Positions 52,374-64,000 of a stretch of DNA of 64,000 nt are shown piece by piece. This DNA is from Verrucomicrobiia bacterium (GTDB taxonomy: Bacteria > Verrucomicrobiota > Verrucomicrobiia > Limisphaerales > JADLHS01): positions 21,008-85,007 of the forward strand of contig JAHCLO010000012.1 of the NCBI GenBank assembly GCA_026125285.1, in the 5' to 3' direction. The first letter of the stretch is position 1. The number at the start of each line of letters is the position of its first letter. The notes beneath the pieces were generated by a model that had not been told where the DNA came from, searched no databases, and saw only the letters and a program-made list of their open reading frames with translations. A program made the translations under genes and the position numbers.

Positions 52374-52462
52374 TTGCCCGCGCCGCATCGGAGTCTCTCG
52401 TTGGCGTGCATGGGAAGCCGCCAATACCAAAATCGAGCACGCATTGGGAACATGAACCAGCG

Positions 52463-52538
52463 ACGGAGCGCCGGTCGCCGACCCGACACATTGGCTGGCG
52501 TTCGTCGAGGCGCGCCGGATCGGAGATCGGCGCTCCGG
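52463..52538. repeat. Palindrome of the ggagcgccggtc family
   Basis: It starts ggagcgccggtcgccg and ends ggatcggagatcggcgctcc, so the outer 12-14 bases pair. The same ends bound the unit inserted in the hsdM relic at 57609-57659. It ends three bases before the S9 peptidase start codon. Confidence 0.75.
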
Positions 52539-52541
52539 TTC

Positions 52542-54920
52542 ATGGGCAGGGCGGTCCTCCGGCTGATTTTGTTGTTTGTTCTCCCGCTCTTGTTCAGTCC
52601 CAATGCCGCCCCAGCCCAGGGCACAAAAGCCGATTACGAACGGGCGCAATCGCTGGCCAGCCGAACCGAGCAGAAGCTTTTTCGCACCAGCGTCCGGCCC
52701 AACTGGCTCCCCGGCACGAATCAGTTCTGGTATCGTGTGCAGACCGGCTCGGATGACTATGAACACGCGCTCGTGGATGCTGACTCAGGTTTGATCAGGC
52801 GCGCTGCAGACGCGAAGGCACTCGGTCTGCCGGCGCCAGAAGCAGTTTCCACTTCGCGCCAGCGCCGCGCGGTGGTGCGGCCCACGCGCCGCACGGGTGA
52901 GAACACGACCATCAGCTTCGAGAATCAACTCACAGATTCGGTCGAGTTGTTCTGGGTGGATACGGAGGGGCGGCGTCAGTCTTATGGCCGTGTGCGTCCC
53001 GGCCAGACGCGCGAGCAGAACACGTATGCGGGCCACGTCTGGCTGGTCACGGATGGATTCGGCAGTTTGCTGGGAGTCTTTGAGGCAACCGCGGAGAAAC
53101 TCCAGGTGGTCGTGGACGGCCAGGCGGAGCAAGTGAGCGAGGAGGAACGGACGCGCCGCCGTGAACGAACGACAGATTCTCCTGACGGCAGATGGACGAT
53201 TCAATTCACGAACCACAATATCCTGCTGGTCGAGAAGGAGTCTGGAACTGCAACTCAGCTTACTCAGGACGGCACGGAGACGACACCTTATCGCGGCCCG
53301 GTGGCCTGGTCGCCGGATTCGCGGCATTGCGTGGTCCAGTCGGTGCGCACAGTCAGGCAACGGGTCGTCACGCTGGTGGAATCGTCACCGCGCGACCAGT
53401 TGCAGCCCAAGGTGGAGACGTATGATTATTTCAAACCGGGCGACGATTTGCCCCAGCCGCGGCCGGTGCTGATTCGCGTGGCGGACAGAAGTGTTGAGCC
53501 CTTGGCAAACGACTTGTTCCCGAACTTTTTCACGGAGAGCGGCCGGTTGGACATTCGGTGGTCGCCGCGGAGCGATGAGTTTTATTTCGATTACAATCAG
53601 CGCGGGCATCAGCTTTATCGAATCATTGGGGTGGCGGTAACCAACCGCGCCGCGCGCGCCGTCGTCGAGGAAGCCAGCCTGACGTTTGTGGATTACGGCA
53701 ACAAGACCTGGCGGCAATGGCTCGACCAAACCGGTGAGCTGCTCTGGATGAGTGAGCGCGAGGGCTGGTGTCATCTCTGGCTTCATGACGTGGCGACCAG
53801 CGAAGCGAAACAGCAGGTCACGCGCGGCGAATGGGTGGTGCGGAGAGTTCTGAAAGTGGACGAAACCGCGCGGCAGGTGTGGTTCCTGGCTGGGGGATTG
53901 CGCGCTGGTGAAGATCCGTATCATCTGCATCTCTGCCGGGTGAATTTGGATGGCAGCGGTTTCGCACAACTCACGCAAAGCGACGGCAATCATTCGGTTG
54001 AATTCTCGCCGGACGGAAACTTCTTCATCGCCAAGTGGTCGCGCGCGGACCATCCGCCGGTGCATGAATTGCGTCGCAGTGACGATGGTGAACTCGTTTG
54101 CGAACTCGAACGCGCCGACGCCGCAGCCTTGCTCGAAGCGGGCTGGACGATGCCGGAACGCTTCGTGGCCAAAGGTCGCGATGGCGAGACGGACATTCAC
54201 GGCATCCTCATCAAACCGTCGAACTTCAATCCGCAGCAGAGCTACCCGGTGGTGGAGGAAGTTTATGCCGGACCGCACGGGGCGTTTGCGCCCAAGGAAT
54301 TCGGACGGCTGTTGCGCCAGCACGCCATTGCAGAACTGGGTTTCATCGTCGTGCAGGTGGACGGCATGGGCACGAATCATCGCGGCAAGAAGTTTCACGA
54401 CGTGGCCTGGAAGAATTTGCAGGACGCCGGCTTTCCGGATCGCATCGCGTGGATGCGCGCCGCCGCGGAAACCCGTCCGTGGATGGATCTGGAGCGCGTG
54501 GGCATTTACGGCGGATCGGCAGGTGGTCAGTCGGCGATGCGGGCGTTGCTGGATCACCACACTTTTTATTCCGTGGCCGTGGCCGATTGCGGCTGCCATG
54601 ACAATCGCATGGACAAAATCTGGTGGAACGAACAATGGCTCGGCTGGCCGCTCGATGAATCCTACGTCAAGAGTTCCAACATGGAGGATGCCGCCAGGCT
54701 GCAGGGCAAGCTGCTGTTGTTCGTGGGTGAACTGGACAAGAACGTTGATCCGGCTTCCACGCTGCAAGTGGTCAACGCGCTGATCAAGGCGGACAAGGAT
54801 TTTGATCTGGTGGTAATGACGGGGGTCGGACATGGGTCAGCGGAAACGCCCTACGGCACCCGGCGGCGAATGGATTTTCTGGTGCGCCACCTGCATGGCG
54901 TTGAACCCCGGGGGAATTGA
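52542..54920 (+). CDS. Secreted prolyl oligopeptidase-family peptidase (S9, DPP-IV type)
   Basis: This 792-residue protein has a signal peptide (Leu-Arg-Leu-Ile-Leu-Leu-Phe-Val-Leu) and a DPP-IV-type beta-propeller at about 40-545. The alpha/beta hydrolase domain has the triad Ser659 in Gly-Gly-Ser-Ala-Gly-Gly, Asp732 in Gly-Glu-Leu-Asp-Lys-Asn, and His764 in Val-Gly-His-Gly-Ser-Ala. It is expected to clip X-Pro or X-Ala dipeptides or small prolyl peptides outside the cytoplasm. The start at 52542 follows directly after a palindrome; an earlier start would translate repeats. It sits one base upstream of the DadA-type oxidase gene, implying an operon. Confidence 0.9.
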   Translation: MGRAVLRLILLFVLPLLFSPNAAPAQGTKADYERAQSLASRTEQKLFRTSVRPNWLPGTNQFWYRVQTGSDDYEHALVDADSGLIRRAADAKALGLPAPEAVSTSRQRRAVVRPTRRTGENTTISFENQLTDSVELFWVDTEGRRQSYGRVRPGQTREQNTYAGHVWLVTDGFGSLLGVFEATAEKLQVVVDGQAEQVSEEERTRRRERTTDSPDGRWTIQFTNHNILLVEKESGTATQLTQDGTETTPYRGPVAWSPDSRHCVVQSVRTVRQRVVTLVESSPRDQLQPKVETYDYFKPGDDLPQPRPVLIRVADRSVEPLANDLFPNFFTESGRLDIRWSPRSDEFYFDYNQRGHQLYRIIGVAVTNRAARAVVEEASLTFVDYGNKTWRQWLDQTGELLWMSEREGWCHLWLHDVATSEAKQQVTRGEWVVRRVLKVDETARQVWFLAGGLRAGEDPYHLHLCRVNLDGSGFAQLTQSDGNHSVEFSPDGNFFIAKWSRADHPPVHELRRSDDGELVCELERADAAALLEAGWTMPERFVAKGRDGETDIHGILIKPSNFNPQQSYPVVEEVYAGPHGAFAPKEFGRLLRQHAIAELGFIVVQVDGMGTNHRGKKFHDVAWKNLQDAGFPDRIAWMRAAAETRPWMDLERVGIYGGSAGGQSAMRALLDHHTFYSVAVADCGCHDNRMDKIWWNEQWLGWPLDESYVKSSNMEDAARLQGKLLLFVGELDKNVDPASTLQVVNALIKADKDFDLVVMTGVGHGSAETPYGTRRRMDFLVRHLHGVEPRGN

Positions 54921-54921
54921 T

Positions 54922-56175
54922 ATGACGAAACGGGTCTTGATCATTGGTGGGGGTGTCATTGGTTTGTGTGCGGCGCATGAATGTGCCAGGCGCGGATTGG
55001 CGGTGACCCTACTGGAACGGAACGGCGCCGATCGGGACAGTTGCTCGGTAAGCAACGCGGGCATGGTGGTGCCGAGTCATTTCGTGCCGCTCGCCGCGCC
55101 CGGCATGGTGGCGCTGGGTCTCAAGTGGATGTGGAATCCGGAGTCGCCCTTTTACATCAAGCCACGGCTGGACGCGGAACTGTTCGAGTGGGGACACAAA
55201 TTCTGGCGGGCCGCCAATCCGGGCCATGTGGCGCGCAGCGCGCCCTTGCTACGGGATTTGAGCTTCGCCAGCCGCGCGTGGTTCGAGGACTTCGCTGCGA
55301 AAACGGGAAACAGTTTCAGCCTCGTGACCAGGGGTTTGATCATGTTGTGCCGGACGCCGCAAGCGCTGGAGGAGGAAGCCAGCTTCGCCGCGCGGGCGAA
55401 TCAACTCGGCGTGCCCGCCCAGGTGCTGGACGCGAAACAACTGGCGCAACTTGATCCCGGCGTCACGATGGCTGTGGCCGGCGGCGTGTATTTCCCGAAG
55501 GACTGTCATCTCAACCCGGCGCGCTTCCTCGCAACGTTGCAGGCGGAGTGCGTGAAACTAGGGGTTGAGTTCTCGTGGAATTCGGAAGTAACCGGTTGGC
55601 GAATCGAGAGTGGCCGGATTCAAGCGGTGCTCACTTCCCGCGGCGACTTCAGCGGCGACGAAGTTGTGCTGTGCGGCGGGTCGTGGTCGGCGATGGTGGC
55701 GCGAGGATTGGGTTTGAAAATTCCCATGCAGGCGGGCAAGGGCTACAGCCTGACACTGTCCAAGCCGCGTCAGTTGCCGCACATTTGCGCGATCCTCACC
55801 GAGGCGCGCGTGGCGGTGACGCCGATGGACGGCGCATTGCGCGTGGGCGGCACGATGGAGATTGCGGGCTTGAACGAAGACATCAATCCCGTGCGCGTGC
55901 AGGGCATCATCAAGGCCGTGCCGAAATATTACCCGGAATTTCGCGCCGAGGATTTCGCGGGCATCCCACCGTGGCGCGGATTGCGACCGTGCTCGCCCGA
56001 TGGTCTGCCCTACATCGGCCGCACTGGCAGGTTCACGAATCTCACCCTCGCCACTGGCCACGCGATGATGGGATTAAGCCTGGCACCGGTGACGGGCAAA
56101 CTCGTCGGTGAAATCATCTGCGGTGACCAGCCCTCACATGGTCTGAGTTTGCTGTCACCCGATCGCTACGCCTGA
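54922..56175 (+). CDS. DadA-type FAD-dependent amino acid oxidase, candidate D-hydroxyproline dehydrogenase
   Basis: This 417-residue flavoprotein of the DAO/DadA family has the dinucleotide fold Ile-Ile-Gly-Gly-Gly-Val-Ile-Gly-Leu-Cys-Ala-Ala at residues 7-18, Ser-Asn-Ala-Gly-Met-Val-Val-Pro-Ser after the flavin, and a C-terminal Gly-His-Ala-Met-Met-Gly-Leu-Ser motif. DadA relatives oxidise D-amino acids, and LhpB-type ones oxidise D-hydroxyproline. With the epimerase at 51172 and the lyase at 49793 this is the missing oxidation step. An ordinary D-alanine or D-proline dehydrogenase cannot be excluded. It lies one base after the S9 peptidase gene. Confidence 0.85.
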   Translation: MTKRVLIIGGGVIGLCAAHECARRGLAVTLLERNGADRDSCSVSNAGMVVPSHFVPLAAPGMVALGLKWMWNPESPFYIKPRLDAELFEWGHKFWRAANPGHVARSAPLLRDLSFASRAWFEDFAAKTGNSFSLVTRGLIMLCRTPQALEEEASFAARANQLGVPAQVLDAKQLAQLDPGVTMAVAGGVYFPKDCHLNPARFLATLQAECVKLGVEFSWNSEVTGWRIESGRIQAVLTSRGDFSGDEVVLCGGSWSAMVARGLGLKIPMQAGKGYSLTLSKPRQLPHICAILTEARVAVTPMDGALRVGGTMEIAGLNEDINPVRVQGIIKAVPKYYPEFRAEDFAGIPPWRGLRPCSPDGLPYIGRTGRFTNLTLATGHAMMGLSLAPVTGKLVGEIICGDQPSHGLSLLSPDRYA

Positions 56176-57952
<1,777 letters not shown>

Positions 57953-57956
<4 letters not shown>

Positions 57957-58039
57957 ATCACCAACAAGCCGAGACCGCCGCCGAGTTGGATGCCCTCCTC
58001 CCCGCCATCCTCGTCAAAGCCTGCAAAGGAGAATTATGA
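57953..58039 (+). pseudogene. HsdS C-terminal remnant
   Basis: This 28-codon frame overlaps the hsdM stop (ATGA). It reads Met-Asn-His then Gln-Ala-Glu-Thr-Ala-Ala-Glu-Leu-Asp-Ala-Leu-Leu-Pro-Ala-Ile-Leu, ending Lys-Gly-Glu-Leu, the typical end of a type I specificity subunit. The target-recognition domains are absent, so about 1.1 kb of a normal hsdS has been lost by deletion. Confidence 0.7.
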
Positions 58040-58140
58040 CCACAGACGCCGCCATCCGAGCGAACTACATTTTCGTGGATTACGAGATTTGGTGCTCAAT
58101 CCGGTTGGCGTTTTGTGCGGCGCGTGAATTTCGGGATTAG
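58036..58140 (+). pseudogene. Truncated N-terminus of an NYN/PIN-like protein
   Basis: It overlaps the HsdS remnant by four bases and begins Met-Thr-Thr-Asp-Ala-Ala-Ile-Arg-Ala-Asn-Tyr-Ile-Phe-Val-Asp-Tyr-Glu. That pattern matches the start of NYN-domain nucleases often linked to type I systems (Tyr-Val-Phe-Val-Asp-Tyr-Glu-Asn). The normal Asn is replaced at the break and an unrelated 17-residue tail ends at 58140. Homology is based on about 17 residues, so confidence is modest. Confidence 0.45.
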
Positions 58141-58691
58141 CTCTGCGCCGAGATCATTCCACTCTGGCGGGCGTAGTTGAAAATGCCGCCGGCGTCCACC
58201 ACCGGTCGCACGTCACCCAGCGGCTTGAACTGATAAGCCTTGCCGGTGTTTTGAACCGTCACGGTGGCAGCATCCAGATCTACCGTCACCACGTCGCCGG
58301 TCTTCAAAACGTCGCATAGGCGCTCCGTGACTTCGCAGGGGTACAATTCGCCGGTGGCCACGCAATTGCGGAAAAAGATGCGGGCAAAGCTCTCGGCGAG
58401 CACAATCCGGCATTGCGCCGAGCCCAGCGCGATGGGCGCGTGTTCGCGCGAACTGCCGCAGCCAAAATTCCGCCCCGCCACCACAATGGGATAATCACTG
58501 TCGAGTTGGCCCTCCTTCACATAACGCGTGGAGTAGAGTGATTCCGGCAGCCCCGCCAAGGCATAGCTGCCGAGTTTCTCATACTCCTCGGGAATGGTCG
58601 GGACCAGATTGAGGTACTGCGCGGAGATGATCTGATCCGTGTCAATGTTGTCGCGCACCACGTAGACCGGCCCGGTAAAGACTGATTGCAT
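58137..58691 (-). CDS. leuD: 3-isopropylmalate dehydratase small subunit
   Basis: This 184-residue small subunit of isopropylmalate isomerase (leucine biosynthesis) works with LeuC. Signatures are Asp-Asn-Ile-Asp-Thr-Asp-Gln-Ile-Ile at the start, Gly-Arg-Asn-Phe-Gly-Cys-Gly-Ser-Ser-Arg-Glu-His-Ala, and Ser-Phe-Ala-Arg-Ile-Phe-Phe-Arg-Asn-Cys. Length is typical of the short LeuD type. leuC is not adjacent, which is unusual. It is divergent from secA across 141 bases and its 3' end overlaps the truncated frame above by four bases. Confidence 0.92.
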   Translation of the reverse strand: MQSVFTGPVYVVRDNIDTDQIISAQYLNLVPTIPEEYEKLGSYALAGLPESLYSTRYVKEGQLDSDYPIVVAGRNFGCGSSREHAPIALGSAQCRIVLAESFARIFFRNCVATGELYPCEVTERLCDVLKTGDVVTVDLDAATVTVQNTGKAYQFKPLGDVRPVVDAGGIFNYARQSGMISAQS

Positions 58692-58777
58692 GACAGCAGC
58701 GTGGCGTGGGGCAACGGACTTTTCAATTACAATTCACCGGCGGGCATTACGGCATTACGCTGGACGGCTGAATCCTT

Positions 58778-58806
58778 TTGACGGGTCGCCTGCGTTCCCG
58801 TAGCGT
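58778..58806 (+). promoter_or_regulatory. Possible sigma70-type promoter for secA
   Basis: TTGACG (58778-58783), a 17-base spacer and TAGCGT (58801-58806) lie 27 bases before the secA start codon. The -35 matches five of six positions and the -10 is weak. This is only a pattern match. Confidence 0.3.
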
Positions 58807-58832
58807 AACCGCGCCATTTTTCAAAGGCCATC

Positions 58833-61925
<3,093 letters not shown>

Positions 61926-61943
61926 CCGGCAATTTGGCCAGCT

Positions 61944-62726
61944 TCACCCCTCGCGGCCGGGCGTGTCCTCCAGCCGCTTCTCCGCCATTACCATCAACTC
62001 GAAATCCTCCGGTGTGGGTGGGCGTTTCTGGAAATCGCCCACAGTGCATCCCCACACCTGGCAGCGTTCCATCCCGAGGCAATGCATGTACCAGGTCAGT
62101 TCCGCCGGCAGGTAATGGCGTTCATTGGTCTCGATCCGGTGCGTTGCACCCGCGTCGTCGGTGAAGTCCAGGACGGATCGGGTGCGCAGGGTGAGCAGGT
62201 CAAAGTCCGCGGCCAGAGTGCGCGACCCGCGCTCGTTGGCATTCGCGAAGTCCTTGAGCGAGCGCACCAGCGGAAACAGGCCGTTGAGACAAGTGAAGAT
62301 GAACTTGCCGCCGGGGCGGAGTGCCCGCACCGCGTTCTCCAGAATGGCGAAGTTCATCGCATCGGTTTCCATGAGCGAGAAGCCGCCCTCGCACAGCATG
62401 ATCACCAGATCGAACTCCGCCGTGAAATGCGGCGCGCGCGCATCGCGCTGCTCGAAGACCGGGTTCACGCCGGCGTCACGCGCTTTCTCCCGTGCTCGCG
62501 CCAGTTGGCTGGCCGAAAGGTCAATGCCCGTGACGGCATAACCGCGCCGGGCCAGTTCGATGCTGTGCCGGCCCGTGCCGCAGCCCACGTCCAGAATGTG
62601 GGCGCATTGGTTCGCCCCGAGCTCGGCCTCGATGAACGCGACTTCCTGTAGCGTGCCGTGGGTGTACCCTTCGCGATCATAGGCCCGGGCAAAATTGGCG
62701 AATAGCTCTTCGTACCATGGTTTCAT
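61944..62726 (-). CDS. SAM-dependent methyltransferase
   Basis: This 260-residue class I methyltransferase has motif I Leu-Asp-Val-Gly-Cys-Gly-Thr-Gly-Arg-His-Ser and the next acidic position in Val-Thr-Gly-Ile-Asp-Leu-Ser. The substrate-side region (Glu-Gly-Gly-Phe-Ser-Leu-Met-Glu) does not identify a target. It is convergent with secA. The start at 62726 excludes an upstream extension that would cross into repeat DNA. Confidence 0.85.
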   Translation of the reverse strand: MKPWYEELFANFARAYDREGYTHGTLQEVAFIEAELGANQCAHILDVGCGTGRHSIELARRGYAVTGIDLSASQLARAREKARDAGVNPVFEQRDARAPHFTAEFDLVIMLCEGGFSLMETDAMNFAILENAVRALRPGGKFIFTCLNGLFPLVRSLKDFANANERGSRTLAADFDLLTLRTRSVLDFTDDAGATHRIETNERHYLPAELTWYMHCLGMERCQVWGCTVGDFQKRPPTPEDFELMVMAEKRLEDTPGREG

Positions 62727-63095
62727 AGACCGCGACAGCCTACCGGGCCGGGGACCGCTTCGCGAGCGCGATTCTGCCTGAGCGGCTCGGACAATGTCGC
62801 CCTCCGCCGCTGATACGCATGGCGACAGGCGCAGCTCAGTTTCTTGCAAGGGTTGTGAACGACTTCGACTGGGGAGCGCACGCGCCCCCGCGTGCGCCCG
62901 GTTGCGCCTCGCAACCGGGACCCACGCGCGCCATCGCGCGTGAGCGACTGGCGCGGTGGCGCGCTCGGGCGCGGCGGACGAGGCATCCGCCGCCGCACGC
63001 GAGGCGCGTGCGCTCCCCACTGCAAAAGCGCACTGGCGACCTGCTGGCGAGCTGTTGATTGCCAACCACGCTGCCGGGACGTTACTCTCCAGCCC
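62727..63095. other. Gap containing an inverted-repeat element
   Basis: It contains the inverted-repeat element 62870-63019. No gene is supported. An apparent frame covering the element on the + strand arises from its high GC content. Confidence 0.5.
62870..63019. repeat. 150-bp element with tggggagcgcacgcg/cgcgtgcgctcccca ends
   Basis: The two ends are nearly complementary over about 15 bases. Several shorter hairpins lie inside (cggttgcg...cgcaaccg, gcgcgcc...gcgcg). Such multi-hairpin units are typical of dispersed intergenic elements. No second copy was found in this window. Confidence 0.7.
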
Positions 63096-63389
63096 ATGGG
63101 CACGCTCTACTACGGCGACAACCTCGACATCCTCCGCCGCTATCTCAAGGACGAGTCCGTGGACCTCGACGATCTCGACGCGCCCTTCAACTCCGCGCAG
63201 AACTACAACGCCTTCTTTCAGGAAAAGGACGGCCGAGCCGCCTCCAGCCAGATTCACGCCTTCGAGGACACCTGGCGTTGGGACATCGAGACCAAACGCG
63301 CTTACGACGCCGTGACCGAGCAGCCCGGCAAAGTTTCCGACGTGATGCAGGCGTTCTACACCTTTCTCGGCGGCAACGACATGATTTGA
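63096..63389 (+). pseudogene. Truncated site-specific DNA methyltransferase with damaged catalytic motif
   Basis: The frame begins Met-Gly-Thr-Leu-Tyr-Tyr-Gly-Asp-Asn-Leu-Asp-Ile-Leu-Arg-Arg-Tyr, a standard start of beta-class (Mod/N4/N6) DNA methyltransferases. The family motif Asp-Pro-Pro-Phe-Asn-Ser reads Asp-Ala-Pro-Phe-Asn-Ser here, and the preceding Ile-Tyr-Leu has become Asp-Asp-Leu. The frame stops after 97 residues, about a quarter of the normal length. The target-recognition and SAM-binding regions are missing. I regard it as a nonfunctional relic. Confidence 0.75.
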
Positions 63390-63395
63390 GCATCT

Positions 63396-64000
63396 ATGAG
63401 TGAACCGAACATCAGATTGCGCAAGGTTCCTGAATTCATTGCCAGCTTTCTAAGCTGGGCTGGCCTGGCTGGCAGAGAACTTAACAAGTCGCCTCTCATA
63501 CCTTTGGTTTCCTATCGCGGGCATGCTGATGGTGACAACTGGAAGCTGCTTCCATCTTTGTGCCGAGAAAGAACGAACATGCCAGTTGAACTCCTGAGAC
63601 AGGACGAGGTTGACGTAGTCGCAGAGTTCAGAAGTCGCTTCGATTTCCGCGATTGGACAGACATGGAGGTCATGGCGGATGCTCAACATCATGGAGCGCC
63701 GACTCGTCTTCTCGATTGGACTCGAAATCCCTTTGTCGGTTTGTGGTTTGCAGTTGCCAATGCAGACTACGACAAGTGCGCAGGCGCAGTCTTTCAGTTG
63801 AGCCTCCTCAAACATTCCAGCGTAGTTACTGCCATGACGGAATCTCCTATCAAGTTTGTCGCTGGCGGTGACTTTGAAAGTCAAGGCAAGCATCCGATAC
63901 ATGTGTTTTCAAGCCCGCCTCGTGTGGAACGCACGGAACGCCAAGGCAGCGTGTTTTCGTTTGCCAGCTTCAATGGTGGCTACGCTACCAAGCCGCTTGA
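63396..64000 (+). CDS. FRG-domain protein (partial at window end)
   Basis: The first 201 codons are visible and open. The FRG hallmark is Ser-Tyr-Arg-Gly-His-Ala-Asp near residue 40. Ala-Gln-His-His-Gly-Ala-Pro-Thr-Arg-Leu-Leu-Asp-Trp-Thr-Arg-Asn-Pro follows near residue 105, then Leu-Trp-Phe-Ala-Val. FRG domains occur in phage-defence and toxin-like proteins, but their reaction is not established. The DNA is noticeably less GC-rich than the flanking core genes, and the gene directly follows a methyltransferase relic, so acquisition by transfer is likely. The far end lies beyond the window. Confidence 0.8.
   Translation, partial: MSEPNIRLRKVPEFIASFLSWAGLAGRELNKSPLIPLVSYRGHADGDNWKLLPSLCRERTNMPVELLRQDEVDVVAEFRSRFDFRDWTDMEVMADAQHHGAPTRLLDWTRNPFVGLWFAVANADYDKCAGAVFQLSLLKHSSVVTAMTESPIKFVAGGDFESQGKHPIHVFSSPPRVERTERQGSVFSFASFNGGYATKPL

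Larger units (their letters stand above)
52093..52541. other. Intergenic region with nested repeats
   Basis: This 449-base gap is made almost entirely of three repeat units listed separately: a palindrome at 52173-52373 interrupted by a MITE-like element at 52264-52363, and a different palindrome at 52463-52538. No gene is supported, and the S9 peptidase frame that extends through it is not coding here. Confidence 0.7.

Noticed and set aside
51936..52541. N-terminal extension of the S9 peptidase frame by 202 residues
   Set aside because: It overlaps the epimerase gene and then translates the repeat units at 52173-52538. The signal peptide begins right after 52542.
62727..63257. N-terminal extension of the methyltransferase gene
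   Set aside because: The extra sequence translates the 62870-63019 inverted-repeat element. The Met at 62726 gives a normal class I methyltransferase length.

Overview
This 64 kb window is GC-rich bacterial chromosome. I infer a member of the Verrucomicrobiota, probably near Pedosphaera/Limisphaerales. The evidence is a large membrane-bound-dehydrogenase/HEAT/cytochrome c protein of the type typical of the PVC group, DUF1080 and DUF4091 secreted proteins, a Tat-exported Gfo/Idh/MocA oxidoreductase, many paired TIM-barrel isomerases, almost no Shine-Dalgarno signals, and intergenic DNA full of palindromic repeats. The assignment rests on gene content; no 16S gene is present.

Layout. 1-2.5 kb is a mobile/repeat zone: the C-terminus of a formylglycine-generating-enzyme-like (SUMF1) protein, two detached tails resembling it, a REP-associated tyrosine transposase (RAYT) set among its palindromic repeats, and a PIN-domain toxin-antitoxin pair. 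2.6-8.1 kb holds an ABC transporter (ATPase plus FtsX-type permease) and a hybrid sensor kinase. 8.3-17.8 kb holds rhaB, plsY overlapping an unusual acetyltransferase-aminotransferase fusion, a rhodanese, an EamA exporter, a cupin, a lipoprotein, yggS and an isochorismatase-ThuA fusion. 17.8-30.4 kb is a saprophyte-type block: the PVC cytochrome protein, DUF4091 and DUF1080 secreted proteins, tRNA-Ser(GGA), a PQQ-like propeller, a D-aminoacylase and two TIM-barrel isomerases. 30.6-46.5 kb has alkaline phosphatase, an alpha/beta hydrolase, prfC, a GH20 hexosaminidase, a 1724-residue four-fold repeated beta-helix protein, a Tat oxidoreductase and a HEAT-repeat protein.

46.5-48.4 kb is a second repeat zone holding a hicBA pair that appears to be inserted into a copy of a repeat block also present at 2.4 kb. 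48.5-56.2 kb is a coherent catabolic cluster: Xaa-Pro aminopeptidase, a DHDPS-family lyase, a proline racemase-type 4-hydroxyproline epimerase with both catalytic cysteines, a secreted DPP-IV-type S9 peptidase and a DadA-type FAD oxidase. Together these fit uptake and breakdown of proline/hydroxyproline-rich (collagen-like) peptides. Its intergenic gaps contain nested repeats, including a 100-bp MITE-like element inserted with a TA target duplication.

56.7-58.1 kb is a collapsed type I restriction-modification locus (HsdR, HsdM, HsdS and NYN-like remnants fused by deletions, with a repeat inserted in hsdM). leuD and secA follow, then a SAM methyltransferase. The window ends in another degraded island: a terminal-inverted-repeat element, a truncated DNA methyltransferase with a damaged catalytic motif, and an FRG-domain gene that runs off the end.
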